Assembly (NCBI RefSeq): GCF_001442805.1
Contig: NZ_CP011131.1
Location: forward strand, 1,116,001-1,180,000
Direction: 5' to 3'
Origin: Lysobacter gummosus
GTDB taxonomy: Bacteria > Pseudomonadota > Gammaproteobacteria > Xanthomonadales > Xanthomonadaceae
DNA: 64,000 bases
In this document: one piece after another, positions 43,934 to 52,131 of the stretch
Numbering within the stretch: the first letter of the stretch is position 1
Layout: each line of letters begins with the position of its first letter
Made by a program: the position numbers and the translations under genes
Notes under the pieces: model-generated
Seen by the model: the letters and a program-made list of their open reading frames with translations, nothing else
Told to the model about the DNA's origin: nothing
Database searches by the model: none

Positions 43934-45578
43934 GCAGTGGCAAAGGCCGAAGCAGCGGCCGAGGCACGAGGCGAAGCACCAGCAAGAACGGATCGCCGCG
44001 CGCGCCAAAGTCCTCGCCCTTCGCCTGACTTGCATCGGCGCCACGCTGGCGGCGCTCGCATTGCCCCTCATAACGCATGCAAACGGCAACACCGCCAGCA
44101 CGCCCACCGCAACGCCGGCCAACGCGGCAAGCACCTCCGCGCCCGACCTGACCCTGGAAGGCCACATCACCGGCCGCGATAACAAAACCTACCGCGAGCT
44201 CCCGTTCCAGGTGCCCGAAGGCATCGCCCGCATCACCGTAGAGTTCGACTACGACCGCGCCGATAAAACCACCATCGACCTCGGCCTGATCGGGCCCGGG
44301 CCGTTCCTCGGCCGCGACGGGTTTCGCGGCTGGAGCGGCGGCAATAAGCGCGTGTTCACTGTCAGCGCCGCCGATGTCACGCCCTCGTACTTGGCCGGCG
44401 CGGTGCCGGCGGGCGAGTGGAAGGTGTTGCTGGGTATTCCGAACATCCGCGCCGACACCCAGGCGAGCTATCGCGCGCGCATCCGCTTCACCCGCGCCGA
44501 CCAACCCGATGCGATTCCCGCCGTGCTCGCGCCGCCGCCGTTGCGCGCCGGCCCGGGCTGGTATCGCGGCGATCTGCACATGCATACCGGCCACAGCGAC
44601 GGCAGCTGCGCTTCGCAGGCCGGAGCGAAAGTGCCGTGTCCGCTGTTCCTGACCGCGCAGGCGGCCAGCGCCGCGGGCCTGGACTTCATCGCCGTCACCG
44701 AGCACAACACCGTCTCGCATCTGGCCGACTTGCGTGAGCTGCAGCCGTACTTCGATCGCCTGCTGCTGATTCCCGGAATCGAGATCACCACCTTCCAGGG
44801 CCACGCTAACGTGTTCGGCACTTACGCGCCGGTGGATTTCCGCGTCGGCAGCGCCGCGGTGCCGGATTGGAATTCGCTGCTGCGCACGCTGCAACAGCGC
44901 GGCGTGCCGGTGTCGATCAACCATCCGATCCGTCCTTCCGACGAGCGCTGCATGGGCTGCGGCTGGACGCCGACGCCGGCCGCGGATCTGTCGCGCGTGC
45001 AGATGGTCGAAGCGGTCAACGGCGGCGACGCCGACACGCCGGGCTCGGGCATCGCGTTCTGGCAGCGCGAACTAAACGCCGGCCATCGCCTGACCGGCGT
45101 GGGCGGCAGCGACAATCACGATGCGCCGACCCAGGCCGAAGAACCGTTCGGCGCCAGCCGCATCGGCCGCCCGACCACGGTGGTGCGGGCGCGCGAGCTG
45201 TCGATGGCGGCGATCCTCGACGGGCTGCGCGCGGGCGAGGTGTTCGTCGATGTGCGCGGGACCAAGGATCGCGCCTTGAGCCTCAGTGCCGCGCATGGCG
45301 CGCGCGAGGTGGCGATGGGCGGCGATCTGGCGCTGAAGTCCGGCGAGCAGGCGCGGCTGTGGTTGCAGGTGCGCGGCGCGGCCGGCGGGAAGGTGGAGGT
45401 GATCGTCGATGGCGCGATGGCGCCGCTGATCGCCCAGCCGGCGATCGGTTCGGCCGAGCAGAGCTTCGATTTCCGCTGGCGCAGCGACGGCGCGCGGCAT
45501 TGGTTGCGGGTGGATGTGCGCGATGCGCAGGGGCGTCTGGCGCTGGTCGGCAATCCGGTTTACTTCAACTGGCGCTGA
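43794..45578 (+). CDS. PHP-domain metallohydrolase (CehA/McbA type), repeat-extended N-terminus
   Basis: Up to 594 residues. Residues about 115-245 form an N-terminal beta domain. The PHP domain follows: GDLHMHTGHSDGS with H262 and H264, VTEHNTVSHL with E303 and H304, SINHP with H377, and GVGGSDNHDAP, all metal ligands of a tri-metal phosphoesterase. A C-terminal beta domain ends the chain. A signal-like core (about 72-94) sits far from the start. The only plausible start, ATG 43794 with GAGGTAAG upstream, lies before an inserted repeat that encodes about residues 17-46. The true start is therefore uncertain. Third gene of the receptor cassette; probably hydrolyses phosphoesters. Confidence 0.8.
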   Translation: MKSDAFAFARHPRVFARHSREGGNPVPFVRERLKSLDSRLRGNDEQKQWQRPKQRPRHEAKHQQERIAARAKVLALRLTCIGATLAALALPLITHANGNTASTPTATPANAASTSAPDLTLEGHITGRDNKTYRELPFQVPEGIARITVEFDYDRADKTTIDLGLIGPGPFLGRDGFRGWSGGNKRVFTVSAADVTPSYLAGAVPAGEWKVLLGIPNIRADTQASYRARIRFTRADQPDAIPAVLAPPPLRAGPGWYRGDLHMHTGHSDGSCASQAGAKVPCPLFLTAQAASAAGLDFIAVTEHNTVSHLADLRELQPYFDRLLLIPGIEITTFQGHANVFGTYAPVDFRVGSAAVPDWNSLLRTLQQRGVPVSINHPIRPSDERCMGCGWTPTPAADLSRVQMVEAVNGGDADTPGSGIAFWQRELNAGHRLTGVGGSDNHDAPTQAEEPFGASRIGRPTTVVRARELSMAAILDGLRAGEVFVDVRGTKDRALSLSAAHGAREVAMGGDLALKSGEQARLWLQVRGAAGGKVEVIVDGAMAPLIAQPAIGSAEQSFDFRWRSDGARHWLRVDVRDAQGRLALVGNPVYFNWR

Positions 45579-45628
45579 GGTTTTGCTTCCTTGGTCAGGA
45601 GCAACACTCTCGTGAGAGGGCGCTTCAG

Positions 45629-45725
45629 CTTTTGTGGGAGGGAGCTTTAGCCCCGATGCTCTTCGCTCAGTTCGCGGCGAGTTGTCCCAAAAGCATCGGG
45701 ACTAAAGCTCCCTCCTGCAAAAGAC
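45629..45725. repeat. Inverted repeat pair at the cassette end
   Basis: TTTTGTGGGAGGGAGCTTTA (left) and its complement CTAAAGCTCCCTCCTGCAAA (right) flank a 36-base loop. It is the TTTAG/CTAAA variant of the family at 4571, placed between the convergent PHP and thiS genes. Confidence 0.88.
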
Positions 45726-45756
45726 TTCGTGCTTCGGCGGCCCGGCGGCGAAAGCC

Positions 45757-45957
45757 TTAGCCGCCGCCCAGCGCGTGCACGATCTCCACCTTGTCGCCTT
45801 CGGCCAGCGCCGTGTCCGCGTGGCGGCCGCGCGGCACGATCTCGCCGTTGATCTCGACCGCGACGCGGCGTTCGCGCAGGCCTTCAGCGTGCAGCAGTTC
45901 GATCAAAGTGGTCGGCGCCGCGAGCGAGCGCGGTTCGCCATTGAGCAGAATATTCAT
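45757..45957 (-). CDS. thiS: Sulfur carrier protein ThiS
   Basis: A 66-residue ubiquitin-like sulfur carrier for thiazole synthesis. It reads MNILLNGEPRSLAAPTTL at the start, RRVAVEINGEIVPRGRH in the middle, and ends EIVHALGGG with the C-terminal Gly-Gly that is adenylated and thiocarboxylated. A longer in-frame reading upstream has no similarity. It lies on the thiG strand but 6.2 kb from it, with the receptor-phospholipase-PHP cassette between. Confidence 0.92.
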   Translation of the reverse strand: MNILLNGEPRSLAAPTTLIELLHAEGLRERRVAVEINGEIVPRGRHADTALAEGDKVEIVHALGGG

Positions 45958-46450
45958 GCGGCCATTGTCGCGCGCGGGCCGCCGCGCGGCCAGCATCGGG
46001 CTTGGCCGCTGACGCCGGCCCGGTGCCGCCACCGCTCGCGCCAGCGGTGCCGCGCGCCGCCGCCGAAGGCCACGCGCGGCGACACAGCCGCCAAGCTCGA
46101 TACGAACACCGCACCGCACCAGCACCAGCCGCGCTCGCGAACCGACCCCGAACACGGCCGCCCATACCCCGAGACCTGTGACGTCTGGCCCCGGCAGCAC
46201 TGTCCCGGGACAGCGATAATCGCGCGGTCGCGGTCCGCCGCGGCCGCCCCCGGGACCGGCGCGAAAGCCGGTGCGAGGCTCTCGCGACGCCACCGCTTTG
46301 CCGCGCTGCGCCTTGCCTTGCTCGCCGGGCGCGTGTTTCGATTCGGCCATCCGCCGGCGTATGTCGGTGGAAGGCGCTCTTTTCGGCGGTCGCTGGCTCC
46401 GGTTTCGGAGCCGCCGGCCCGCCGCCACCGTTAGTCAATCAGGGAAGTTC
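45958..46450. other. Gap without a recognisable gene
   Basis: About 490 bases of very GC-rich DNA between the divergent thiS and esterase genes. Both strands are open for long stretches, but no ORF has a start context or a familiar product. Promoters for the two genes should lie here. A TTAGTCAATCAGGGAAGTTC region just before 46451 is the least GC-rich part and includes the esterase ribosome site (AGGGAAG). Confidence 0.5.
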
Positions 46451-48271
46451 ATGATGAAACCCGTTCGTACCGCGCTGGCCGCCGCTCTCGTGCTGGCCGC
46501 CGCTCCGGCCTTCGCCGCCGGCGATCCCTATTCGCAGACCGTCTTCATCGGCGACAGCCTCACCGATTCGGGCCACTTCCGCCCGGCGCTGATCCAGGCG
46601 GTCGGCCCGAACGGCGCGCTGATCGGCCGCTTCACCACCAATCCGGGCCTGGTCTGGTCGGAATGGCTGGCCGACTACTACGGCACCAACGCCACCAGCG
46701 ACAACCAGGGCGGCACCAACTACGCCGTCGGCGGCGCCCGCACCGGCACCAACACCAGCGGCGCGCTGGGCACGATTCCGTCGCTGGCCACGCAGACCGC
46801 CAACTACCTCGCCGCCAACGGCGGCCGCGCCGATCCCAACGCGCTGTACACCGTGTGGGGCGGCGCCAACGATCTGTTCGCGGTCGCCGCCGGCGCGCCG
46901 GCGCAGTCCACCATCACCAACGCGGTCACCGCGCAGATCGGCGTGATCGGCGCGCTGCGCAACGCCGGCGCGGAATACATCCTGGTCCCGACGGTGCCCG
47001 ACCTGGGCGTGACCCCGCAGTTCCGCGCCGGCGGCGCGGCTCAGCAGGCGGCCGGCACGCAACTGGCATCGACCTACAACACCGCGCTGTACGGCGGCAT
47101 CGCCTCGGCCGGCCTGCGCGTGATCCCGCTGGATACGTTCAACCTGCTGCGCGAAATCACCGCCAACCCGAATCCCTACGGCATCGGCAACGTCACCGGC
47201 ACGGCCTGCAACCCGCAGATCACCGCCTCGTCGCTGACCTGCAGCCCGGCCAACACCGTGCCGGGCGGCGCCGATACCTATGCCTTCGCCGACGGCGTGC
47301 ATCCTTCCAGCAAGTCGCACCGCATCCTCGCCGACTACGCCCTGTCGGTATTGGAAGGCCCGCGCTTCATCGCCCTGCTGCCGAACTCGGCTTCGACCGT
47401 CGGCCGCGCCCGCGCCGATCAGGTCGCCAACCACGTCGGCGAGCGTTCCGACGGCGAGGGCATGCGCTGGTGGGGCAGCGTGCGCGGCGACTTCCAGCGC
47501 TACGGCCACGGCGACCTGTACGACGGCGCCGGCCCGGCGCTGACCGGCGGCGTGGACTGGACCCGCGGCAATCTGGTGTTCGGCGCCTTCCTCGGCTACG
47601 GCCAGCAGAAGCAGGACTTCGGTCTGCGCAACGGCGAGTTCGAACAGAAGGACACCAGCATCGGCGGCTTCATCGGCTGGTACGGCCAGCACGCCTGGGT
47701 CAACGGCCAGTTGAGCTACACCAAGCTGGACTTCGACATCGACCGCAACGCCAACCTGGGCGCGGTGACCCGCGTGCATCACGGCTCGGCCGACGGCAAG
47801 AACGTCACCGCCGCGTTGAACGCCGGTTGGGAATTCGGCGAAACCCTGCGTCACGGCCCGGTGATCGGCATCCTGTCGCAGCGCATCGATGTGGACGGCT
47901 TCGCCGAAAGCGAACCCACCCTGTCGACCTCGCTGGCTTATCCGGACCAGAGCTTCGATTCGCTGATCGGCAGCGTCGGCTGGCAGGTCAACTACACCCA
48001 CAGCGAAGGCTTCCGTCCGTACGCGCGCCTGACCTTCGACCGCGAGTTCGAAGACGCGCCGAAGAACGCCTACGCGCGCCTGCAGACCGTGCCGGGCCTG
48101 GGCTACTACGCGGTCAAGGGCCGCGAGTTCGACCAGGACTACGGCACCTTGCTGCTGGGCACGCGCACCAAGCTGTTCGGCCTGGACGCCAACCTGGGCG
48201 CCAGCGTCACCGTCGGCCAGGGCGCGGGCAACAACACCACGGTGTTCGCGCAGATCGGCAGCGGCTTCTGA
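46451..48271 (+). CDS. Autotransporter GDSL esterase (EstA-like)
   Basis: A 606-residue outer-membrane esterase. The signal peptide ends near AFAAGD. The SGNH/GDSL passenger has block I IGDSLTDSG with S36, the Asn of WGGAND (N140) and the catalytic pair D281 and H284 in ADGVHPSSKSHR. The C-terminal third (about 345-606) is an autotransporter beta-barrel ending in phenylalanine. EstA-type proteins stay anchored with the esterase exposed outside and hydrolyse short-chain esters and lipids. It carries its own ribosome site (AGGGAAG) and terminator. Confidence 0.93.
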   Translation: MMKPVRTALAAALVLAAAPAFAAGDPYSQTVFIGDSLTDSGHFRPALIQAVGPNGALIGRFTTNPGLVWSEWLADYYGTNATSDNQGGTNYAVGGARTGTNTSGALGTIPSLATQTANYLAANGGRADPNALYTVWGGANDLFAVAAGAPAQSTITNAVTAQIGVIGALRNAGAEYILVPTVPDLGVTPQFRAGGAAQQAAGTQLASTYNTALYGGIASAGLRVIPLDTFNLLREITANPNPYGIGNVTGTACNPQITASSLTCSPANTVPGGADTYAFADGVHPSSKSHRILADYALSVLEGPRFIALLPNSASTVGRARADQVANHVGERSDGEGMRWWGSVRGDFQRYGHGDLYDGAGPALTGGVDWTRGNLVFGAFLGYGQQKQDFGLRNGEFEQKDTSIGGFIGWYGQHAWVNGQLSYTKLDFDIDRNANLGAVTRVHHGSADGKNVTAALNAGWEFGETLRHGPVIGILSQRIDVDGFAESEPTLSTSLAYPDQSFDSLIGSVGWQVNYTHSEGFRPYARLTFDREFEDAPKNAYARLQTVPGLGYYAVKGREFDQDYGTLLLGTRTKLFGLDANLGASVTVGQGAGNNTTVFAQIGSGF

Positions 48272-48328
48272 GCCGTCGCGGCCGCGGCGTTTCGCCGTGG
48301 CCGCGAGGGTTAGCGCTGGGATGAAACG

Positions 48329-48362
48329 AAAGACGCGGCGAGCGATCGCCGCGTCTTTTTTT
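48329..48362 (+). terminator. Intrinsic terminator of the esterase
   Basis: AAAGACGCGGCG and CGCCGCGTCTTT form a 12-bp perfect stem with a 6-base loop and a run of T's. Confidence 0.92.
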
Positions 48363-48398
48363 GTGGGGGTACCTTCACCTCGGGCCCGGTGCTGCCGG

Positions 48399-48492
48399 CT
48401 TTTGTGCGATGGCCTTCACGCCCGATGTTTTTCTTTCAGGTCGCGGCGATCGGAACGAAAAGCATCGGGCCTGAAGGCCCTCCCACAGAAGT
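48399..48492. repeat. Inverted repeat pair, GGCCTTCA variant
   Basis: GCGATGGCCTTCACGCCCGA at the left and AAAAGCATCGGGCCTGAAGG with CCCTCCCACA at the right. The left arm has diverged (GTGCGATGG for GTGGGAGGG), so the cruciform is weaker than in other pairs. It lies between the terminator and the convergent peptidase gene. Confidence 0.8.
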
Positions 48493-48495
48493 ATT

Positions 48496-50691
48496 TCAAT
48501 CCGCCCCGGCTTTGCCCGCGCCATCCTGCATCGGCTGCTGCAGCTGATACTCGAAAAACGCATACACATCCGACCACAGCAACGCGCCCTCATCCATCGA
48601 AGTGGCGAAGTGGCCGCTGCCGGCATCGGTGCGGAACCAGACCGGCACCTTGCCGTCGCCGGCCGCGGCCAGGCGCGCGCCGAACTTGCCGCTGTGCCAC
48701 GGCACCACGCGCTGATCGTTGAGGCCGACGGTCAACATCGTCGGCGGATAGCGCTTGCCGTCGCGGATCTGCTGATACGCGTCCATCGCCGCCAGTTGCT
48801 TGAGCCCCTCGGCGGTGCGTGGATCGCCCAGTTCGGCGACCTGATTGGCGCCGTTTTTGCCTTCCAGCAGACGCACGGTGTCGATCAGGCCGGCGTTGAT
48901 GACCGCCGCGCCGAACTGCTCCGGCTTGCGGGTGATGGCGCCGCCGACCAGCATGCCGCCGGCGCTGGCGCTCCATACCGCGGTGCGTTGCGGCGCGGTG
49001 AAGCCCATCTTCGTCAATTGCTGCGCGGCGGCGATGAAGTCCTCCACGCCGCGGTATTTGAGCGGACCTTTGCCGCCGGCATGCCAGGCCGCGCCTTTCT
49101 CGCCGCCGCCGCGGACGTGGGCGATCGCATACACGTGGCCCGCCTTGACCCATTCCAGCCGCAACGGATCGAAAGTCGGCTGCATGCTGAAGCCGTAAGC
49201 GCCGTAACCAGCCAGCATCGCCAAATTGCGACCGTCGCGCACGGTGTCCTTGCGATAGACGATGCTCAGCGGAACGCGCGTACCGTCGGCGCTGATCGCT
49301 TCGGTCAGGACGGTGTCGATGTCGTCGTAATTGCCCGGTGTGGTCGCGCCAAGCTTGAGATCAAGCGGCTTGGCCTCGCCCGGCCGATGCCGGTAGGCCA
49401 TGCGCGGCCGGGTCCAGCCCTGCAGCACGAACAACAAGCCGTCGGTGCGCGGATTGGCGGCCATCCACGGCGAGGAACCGGAGAACGGCATGTCCAGCGC
49501 TTGCGGCGCGGCCTGAGAGCTTTTCTTGTCGGCGTAGGCGATGCGCACGATGTCGTCCACGCCCAGCTTCATGCGCCGCAGGTACATGCCGTCGCGCGCG
49601 CCGACCAGATTGTCGGTGCCGACGCTGTTGATCACCGCGTCGGCCGATTCGGGCAGCACCACGCGCGCATCCGCCGCGCGCGCATCGGGGCGGTCGAGGT
49701 CGAGCGCCAGCAAGCGCCCGTTGGACGCGTCCTTCGACGACAGCAAGTACAGCGTGGAGCGGTGCAGCACTACTTCCTGCACCTTGTCGTCGAAATCGAC
49801 CACGCAACGCCACGGCGGGGCCGCGGCGACGGCGAGCTTGCGCGGCGCCACGCAGGCGCGCATTTCCGCGCGCGCGCCGCCGATCGACAGCAGCGCCCAG
49901 TCCGAGTCGGCATCGAGTTGCACCACGGGGAAATTCTGCGGCTGCATCGGCGCCGGTTGCTGGTCGCCGGCCTTCTGCAGCAGTGGATCGCTGGCGGCGG
50001 GCGTGCCCAGGCGATGGAAGCGCACACGCATGTTCTGGATCGGGTCCTTGCCGACGCGCTCGGACTCCGGCGCCATCTGCGTGTAGGCGAATCCGGAAGC
50101 GTCCGCCAGCCACTGGGCGCGGAACTCGCCCCAGACCGAGTCGATGGCGTCGGCCAGCGGCTTGCCGTCGTCCACGCCGAACACGCGGATCTGGGTGATT
50201 TCGCTGCCGCCGCGATCGATGTTGACGGCGATGCGCTTGCTGTCGGCGCTGACGCTGTACTCAGTGATCGAGGCGCCGTCCTTGCTCGCGTTCGGATCGA
50301 ACAATACGCGCTCGCTGCCGTCCTTCTCGCGCACCATCAACACACCTTCGGAGCCTTGCTTCTGACGCAGGAAAAACACCCGCTCGCCGACTGCGCGCTG
50401 CAAGCGATGCACCACCGTGCCGGCGCTGACGCCGCGCAGTCGCTCGCGCCAACCCGCCGTCGCCGGCAGCGCGTCCAGGCGCGCGCGCGTGGCCTCGCCC
50501 TGCAGGCGCAGCCAGGTCTGGAATTCGGCATTGTTGTCGCCCTCCATCCACCGGTACGGATCGGGCAGGGTCAGCCCGAACGCGTGATCGACGGTGTCCA
50601 CCGTGCGCGCCACCGGCGGCGCTTCGGCGGCACCGGCCGCCGGCAGGATGAACGCGGCCGCGAGCAGGCAGGGCAGGGAGCGAAGGTTCAT
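48496..50691 (-). CDS. Secreted prolyl oligopeptidase-family (S9A) peptidase
   Basis: A 731-residue exported serine peptidase. A signal peptide (SLPCLLAAAFILPAAGAAEA) is followed by the family start PDPYRWMEGDNNAEFQTWL. A beta-propeller occupies about 80-430 and the alpha/beta hydrolase domain the rest. The nucleophile is S576 in VWSASAGGML, where the usual G-G-S-N-G-G is degenerate; the acid is D659 in GLNDQRV and the base H694 in GSGHF. It would cut short peptides, usually after proline, though the altered serine motif may change specificity. Converges with the esterase gene. Confidence 0.9.
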   Translation of the reverse strand: MNLRSLPCLLAAAFILPAAGAAEAPPVARTVDTVDHAFGLTLPDPYRWMEGDNNAEFQTWLRLQGEATRARLDALPATAGWRERLRGVSAGTVVHRLQRAVGERVFFLRQKQGSEGVLMVREKDGSERVLFDPNASKDGASITEYSVSADSKRIAVNIDRGGSEITQIRVFGVDDGKPLADAIDSVWGEFRAQWLADASGFAYTQMAPESERVGKDPIQNMRVRFHRLGTPAASDPLLQKAGDQQPAPMQPQNFPVVQLDADSDWALLSIGGARAEMRACVAPRKLAVAAAPPWRCVVDFDDKVQEVVLHRSTLYLLSSKDASNGRLLALDLDRPDARAADARVVLPESADAVINSVGTDNLVGARDGMYLRRMKLGVDDIVRIAYADKKSSQAAPQALDMPFSGSSPWMAANPRTDGLLFVLQGWTRPRMAYRHRPGEAKPLDLKLGATTPGNYDDIDTVLTEAISADGTRVPLSIVYRKDTVRDGRNLAMLAGYGAYGFSMQPTFDPLRLEWVKAGHVYAIAHVRGGGEKGAAWHAGGKGPLKYRGVEDFIAAAQQLTKMGFTAPQRTAVWSASAGGMLVGGAITRKPEQFGAAVINAGLIDTVRLLEGKNGANQVAELGDPRTAEGLKQLAAMDAYQQIRDGKRYPPTMLTVGLNDQRVVPWHSGKFGARLAAAGDGKVPVWFRTDAGSGHFATSMDEGALLWSDVYAFFEYQLQQPMQDGAGKAGAD

Positions 50692-50937
50692 GGCGAATGC
50701 GGGCCGTGACGAAGATCGCAGCGATCATCGCAGACGGCCCGGCGGCTCGAATGTGCCCAAAGCAGCGATGTCGGCGATCGCGGGCGGGCCTGTGCGCGCG
50801 GGCAAGGTTTCGGCGGGGCGGCGGCGCGGGGATCGATGGCTGCGCCGTGGTCACGGACTGGCCGGCGTTGCCGCCTCGACGCCCCGGCGCACGCCGCGTT
50901 GCCAAGCCGGTACCCGGGCGCATAGACTTTCGGTCAC

Positions 50938-51011
50938 GCGGGTGTAGTTCAATGGTAGAACTGCAGCTTCCCAAGCTGCTAGCGTGGGTTCGATTCCCAT
51001 CACCCGCTCCA
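50938..51011 (+). tRNA. tRNA-Gly(CCC)
   Basis: A complete cloverleaf: acceptor GCGGGTG pairing with CACCCGC, D-arm GTTC/GAAC, and anticodon stem GCAGC/GCTGC with loop TTCCCAA. The anticodon is CCC, reading GGG. The T-arm loop is TTCGATT, and CCA is encoded. It stands alone 246 bases before the S9 peptidase start on the opposite strand and 200 bases from a restriction endonuclease gene. Confidence 0.95.
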
Positions 51012-51021
51012 ACTTCCGACA

Positions 51022-51050
51022 GGGACAAGGCCGAATGCCTTGTCCCTTTT
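51022..51050 (+). terminator. Intrinsic terminator of the tRNA
   Basis: GGGACAAGG and CCTTGTCCC form a 9-bp stem with a 7-base loop followed by TTTTGCTTTT, eleven bases after the tRNA. Confidence 0.9.
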
Positions 51051-51210
51051 GCTTTTCCCGGCCGCAGGCGCGTCCTGAGGTGCGTCGATCCGAGCGTGGA
51101 TCGCATCTATTCATTGTTCGGGAAGTTCGGGTGCCGGCAGGGCATGGGCAGTCGGCTTCACCGCCGCCTTCTCGCAGGCGCAGCCGCAGCGCAGCTAATG
51201 ATCCCAAGGC

Positions 51211-52131
51211 CTACTTGGTCGCGTTGACGAACGCACCCAAGTCTTCAAGCCGATGCGCCCAGAACAGCGCAAGACTCTGCTGATCCTGCGCATGGGCAAG
51301 ATGCCGCGTCTTGAACACGCCCGACAGCATGGCCGCAGGCACTACCTGCGATACGCCGAAAGCTTTGATCCAGTGCGCGGCCTTGGCGGCGGCATCGTTG
51401 TTCAGGCGTTTGACGCTGTTCAAGGCGCTGTTGGACACCTTGCACTCGATCAGCAGCAGGCGGCCGTCGTGCAGGGACACCACGATGTCGGCTTTGCGGC
51501 CGTCTACTTCCGATTCGCCGCAGAACGATCCGGGCGGGGGCGTGTCGCGCATGGTGTCGATCTTTCGCGGCGCTTCTTCGCGCAGTCCGAGCACGTCGCG
51601 AAGGTAGGCTTTCACCGCGCGTTCCTGATCGTCCTTGTCGGCGTTGCGGCGGATGGTCGCGACGCGCTGGTACGTCAGCAAGGACGCGGTGGCGACGATC
51701 GCGGCTTTCCATTCGGCCGGACTGGGGCGTCGGGCGGTAATCACCCATTGAAACCGGAAAGGATCGAGCGTTTGCTGGATCGTCCGCAGAACGCTGCGCG
51801 CTTGCGAGGGTTTACGCAGCGCGGCGCCGCTCAGCGTGGAGTCGGCGAGCACCTTCAGGTCGTCGGCGGAAATCGGCGGCGCGGCGAGGTAGCGCAGGGC
51901 GTCGCCGAGCTGCATGCGGTAAAGCTGCGCGATTTGCCGGGAGTGGATGCGCTGGGGCGCGCGCAGGTCGAGTTCGCGGAAGACCGCGCGCACTTCGCGC
52001 CGGCTTGCGCGAAACGTCGCTTTCCACAGCGCCAGCGGCTCGCCCAGCCGCGCCCATCGGAAGGCCGAGACCGCGGCGTGCGCGTCTTGCGCCATTTCGG
52101 ACGCCGTCCAGGTCCGGGGCGTCGCCGTCAT
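51211..52131 (-). CDS. Type II restriction endonuclease, XamI-like
   Basis: A 306-residue nuclease. The PD-(D/E)XK core is D215 followed by E229-x-K231 in KADIVVSLHDGRLLLIECK, preceded by a glutamate-rich GESEVDGRK. The N-terminal half is helical. It resembles the XamI family, whose namesake cuts GTCGAC, but the recognition site here is inferred, not shown. Its ATG overlaps the methyltransferase stop (ATGA), so the methyltransferase is made first. Base composition is close to that of the neighbours. Confidence 0.82.
   Translation of the reverse strand: MTATPRTWTASEMAQDAHAAVSAFRWARLGEPLALWKATFRASRREVRAVFRELDLRAPQRIHSRQIAQLYRMQLGDALRYLAAPPISADDLKVLADSTLSGAALRKPSQARSVLRTIQQTLDPFRFQWVITARRPSPAEWKAAIVATASLLTYQRVATIRRNADKDDQERAVKAYLRDVLGLREEAPRKIDTMRDTPPPGSFCGESEVDGRKADIVVSLHDGRLLLIECKVSNSALNSVKRLNNDAAAKAAHWIKAFGVSQVVPAAMLSGVFKTRHLAHAQDQQSLALFWAHRLEDLGAFVNATK

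Noticed and set aside
46271..46450. Longer start for the autotransporter esterase
   Set aside because: The in-frame extension puts about 60 Arg-rich residues before a normal signal peptide; AGGGAAG sits directly before ATG 46451.
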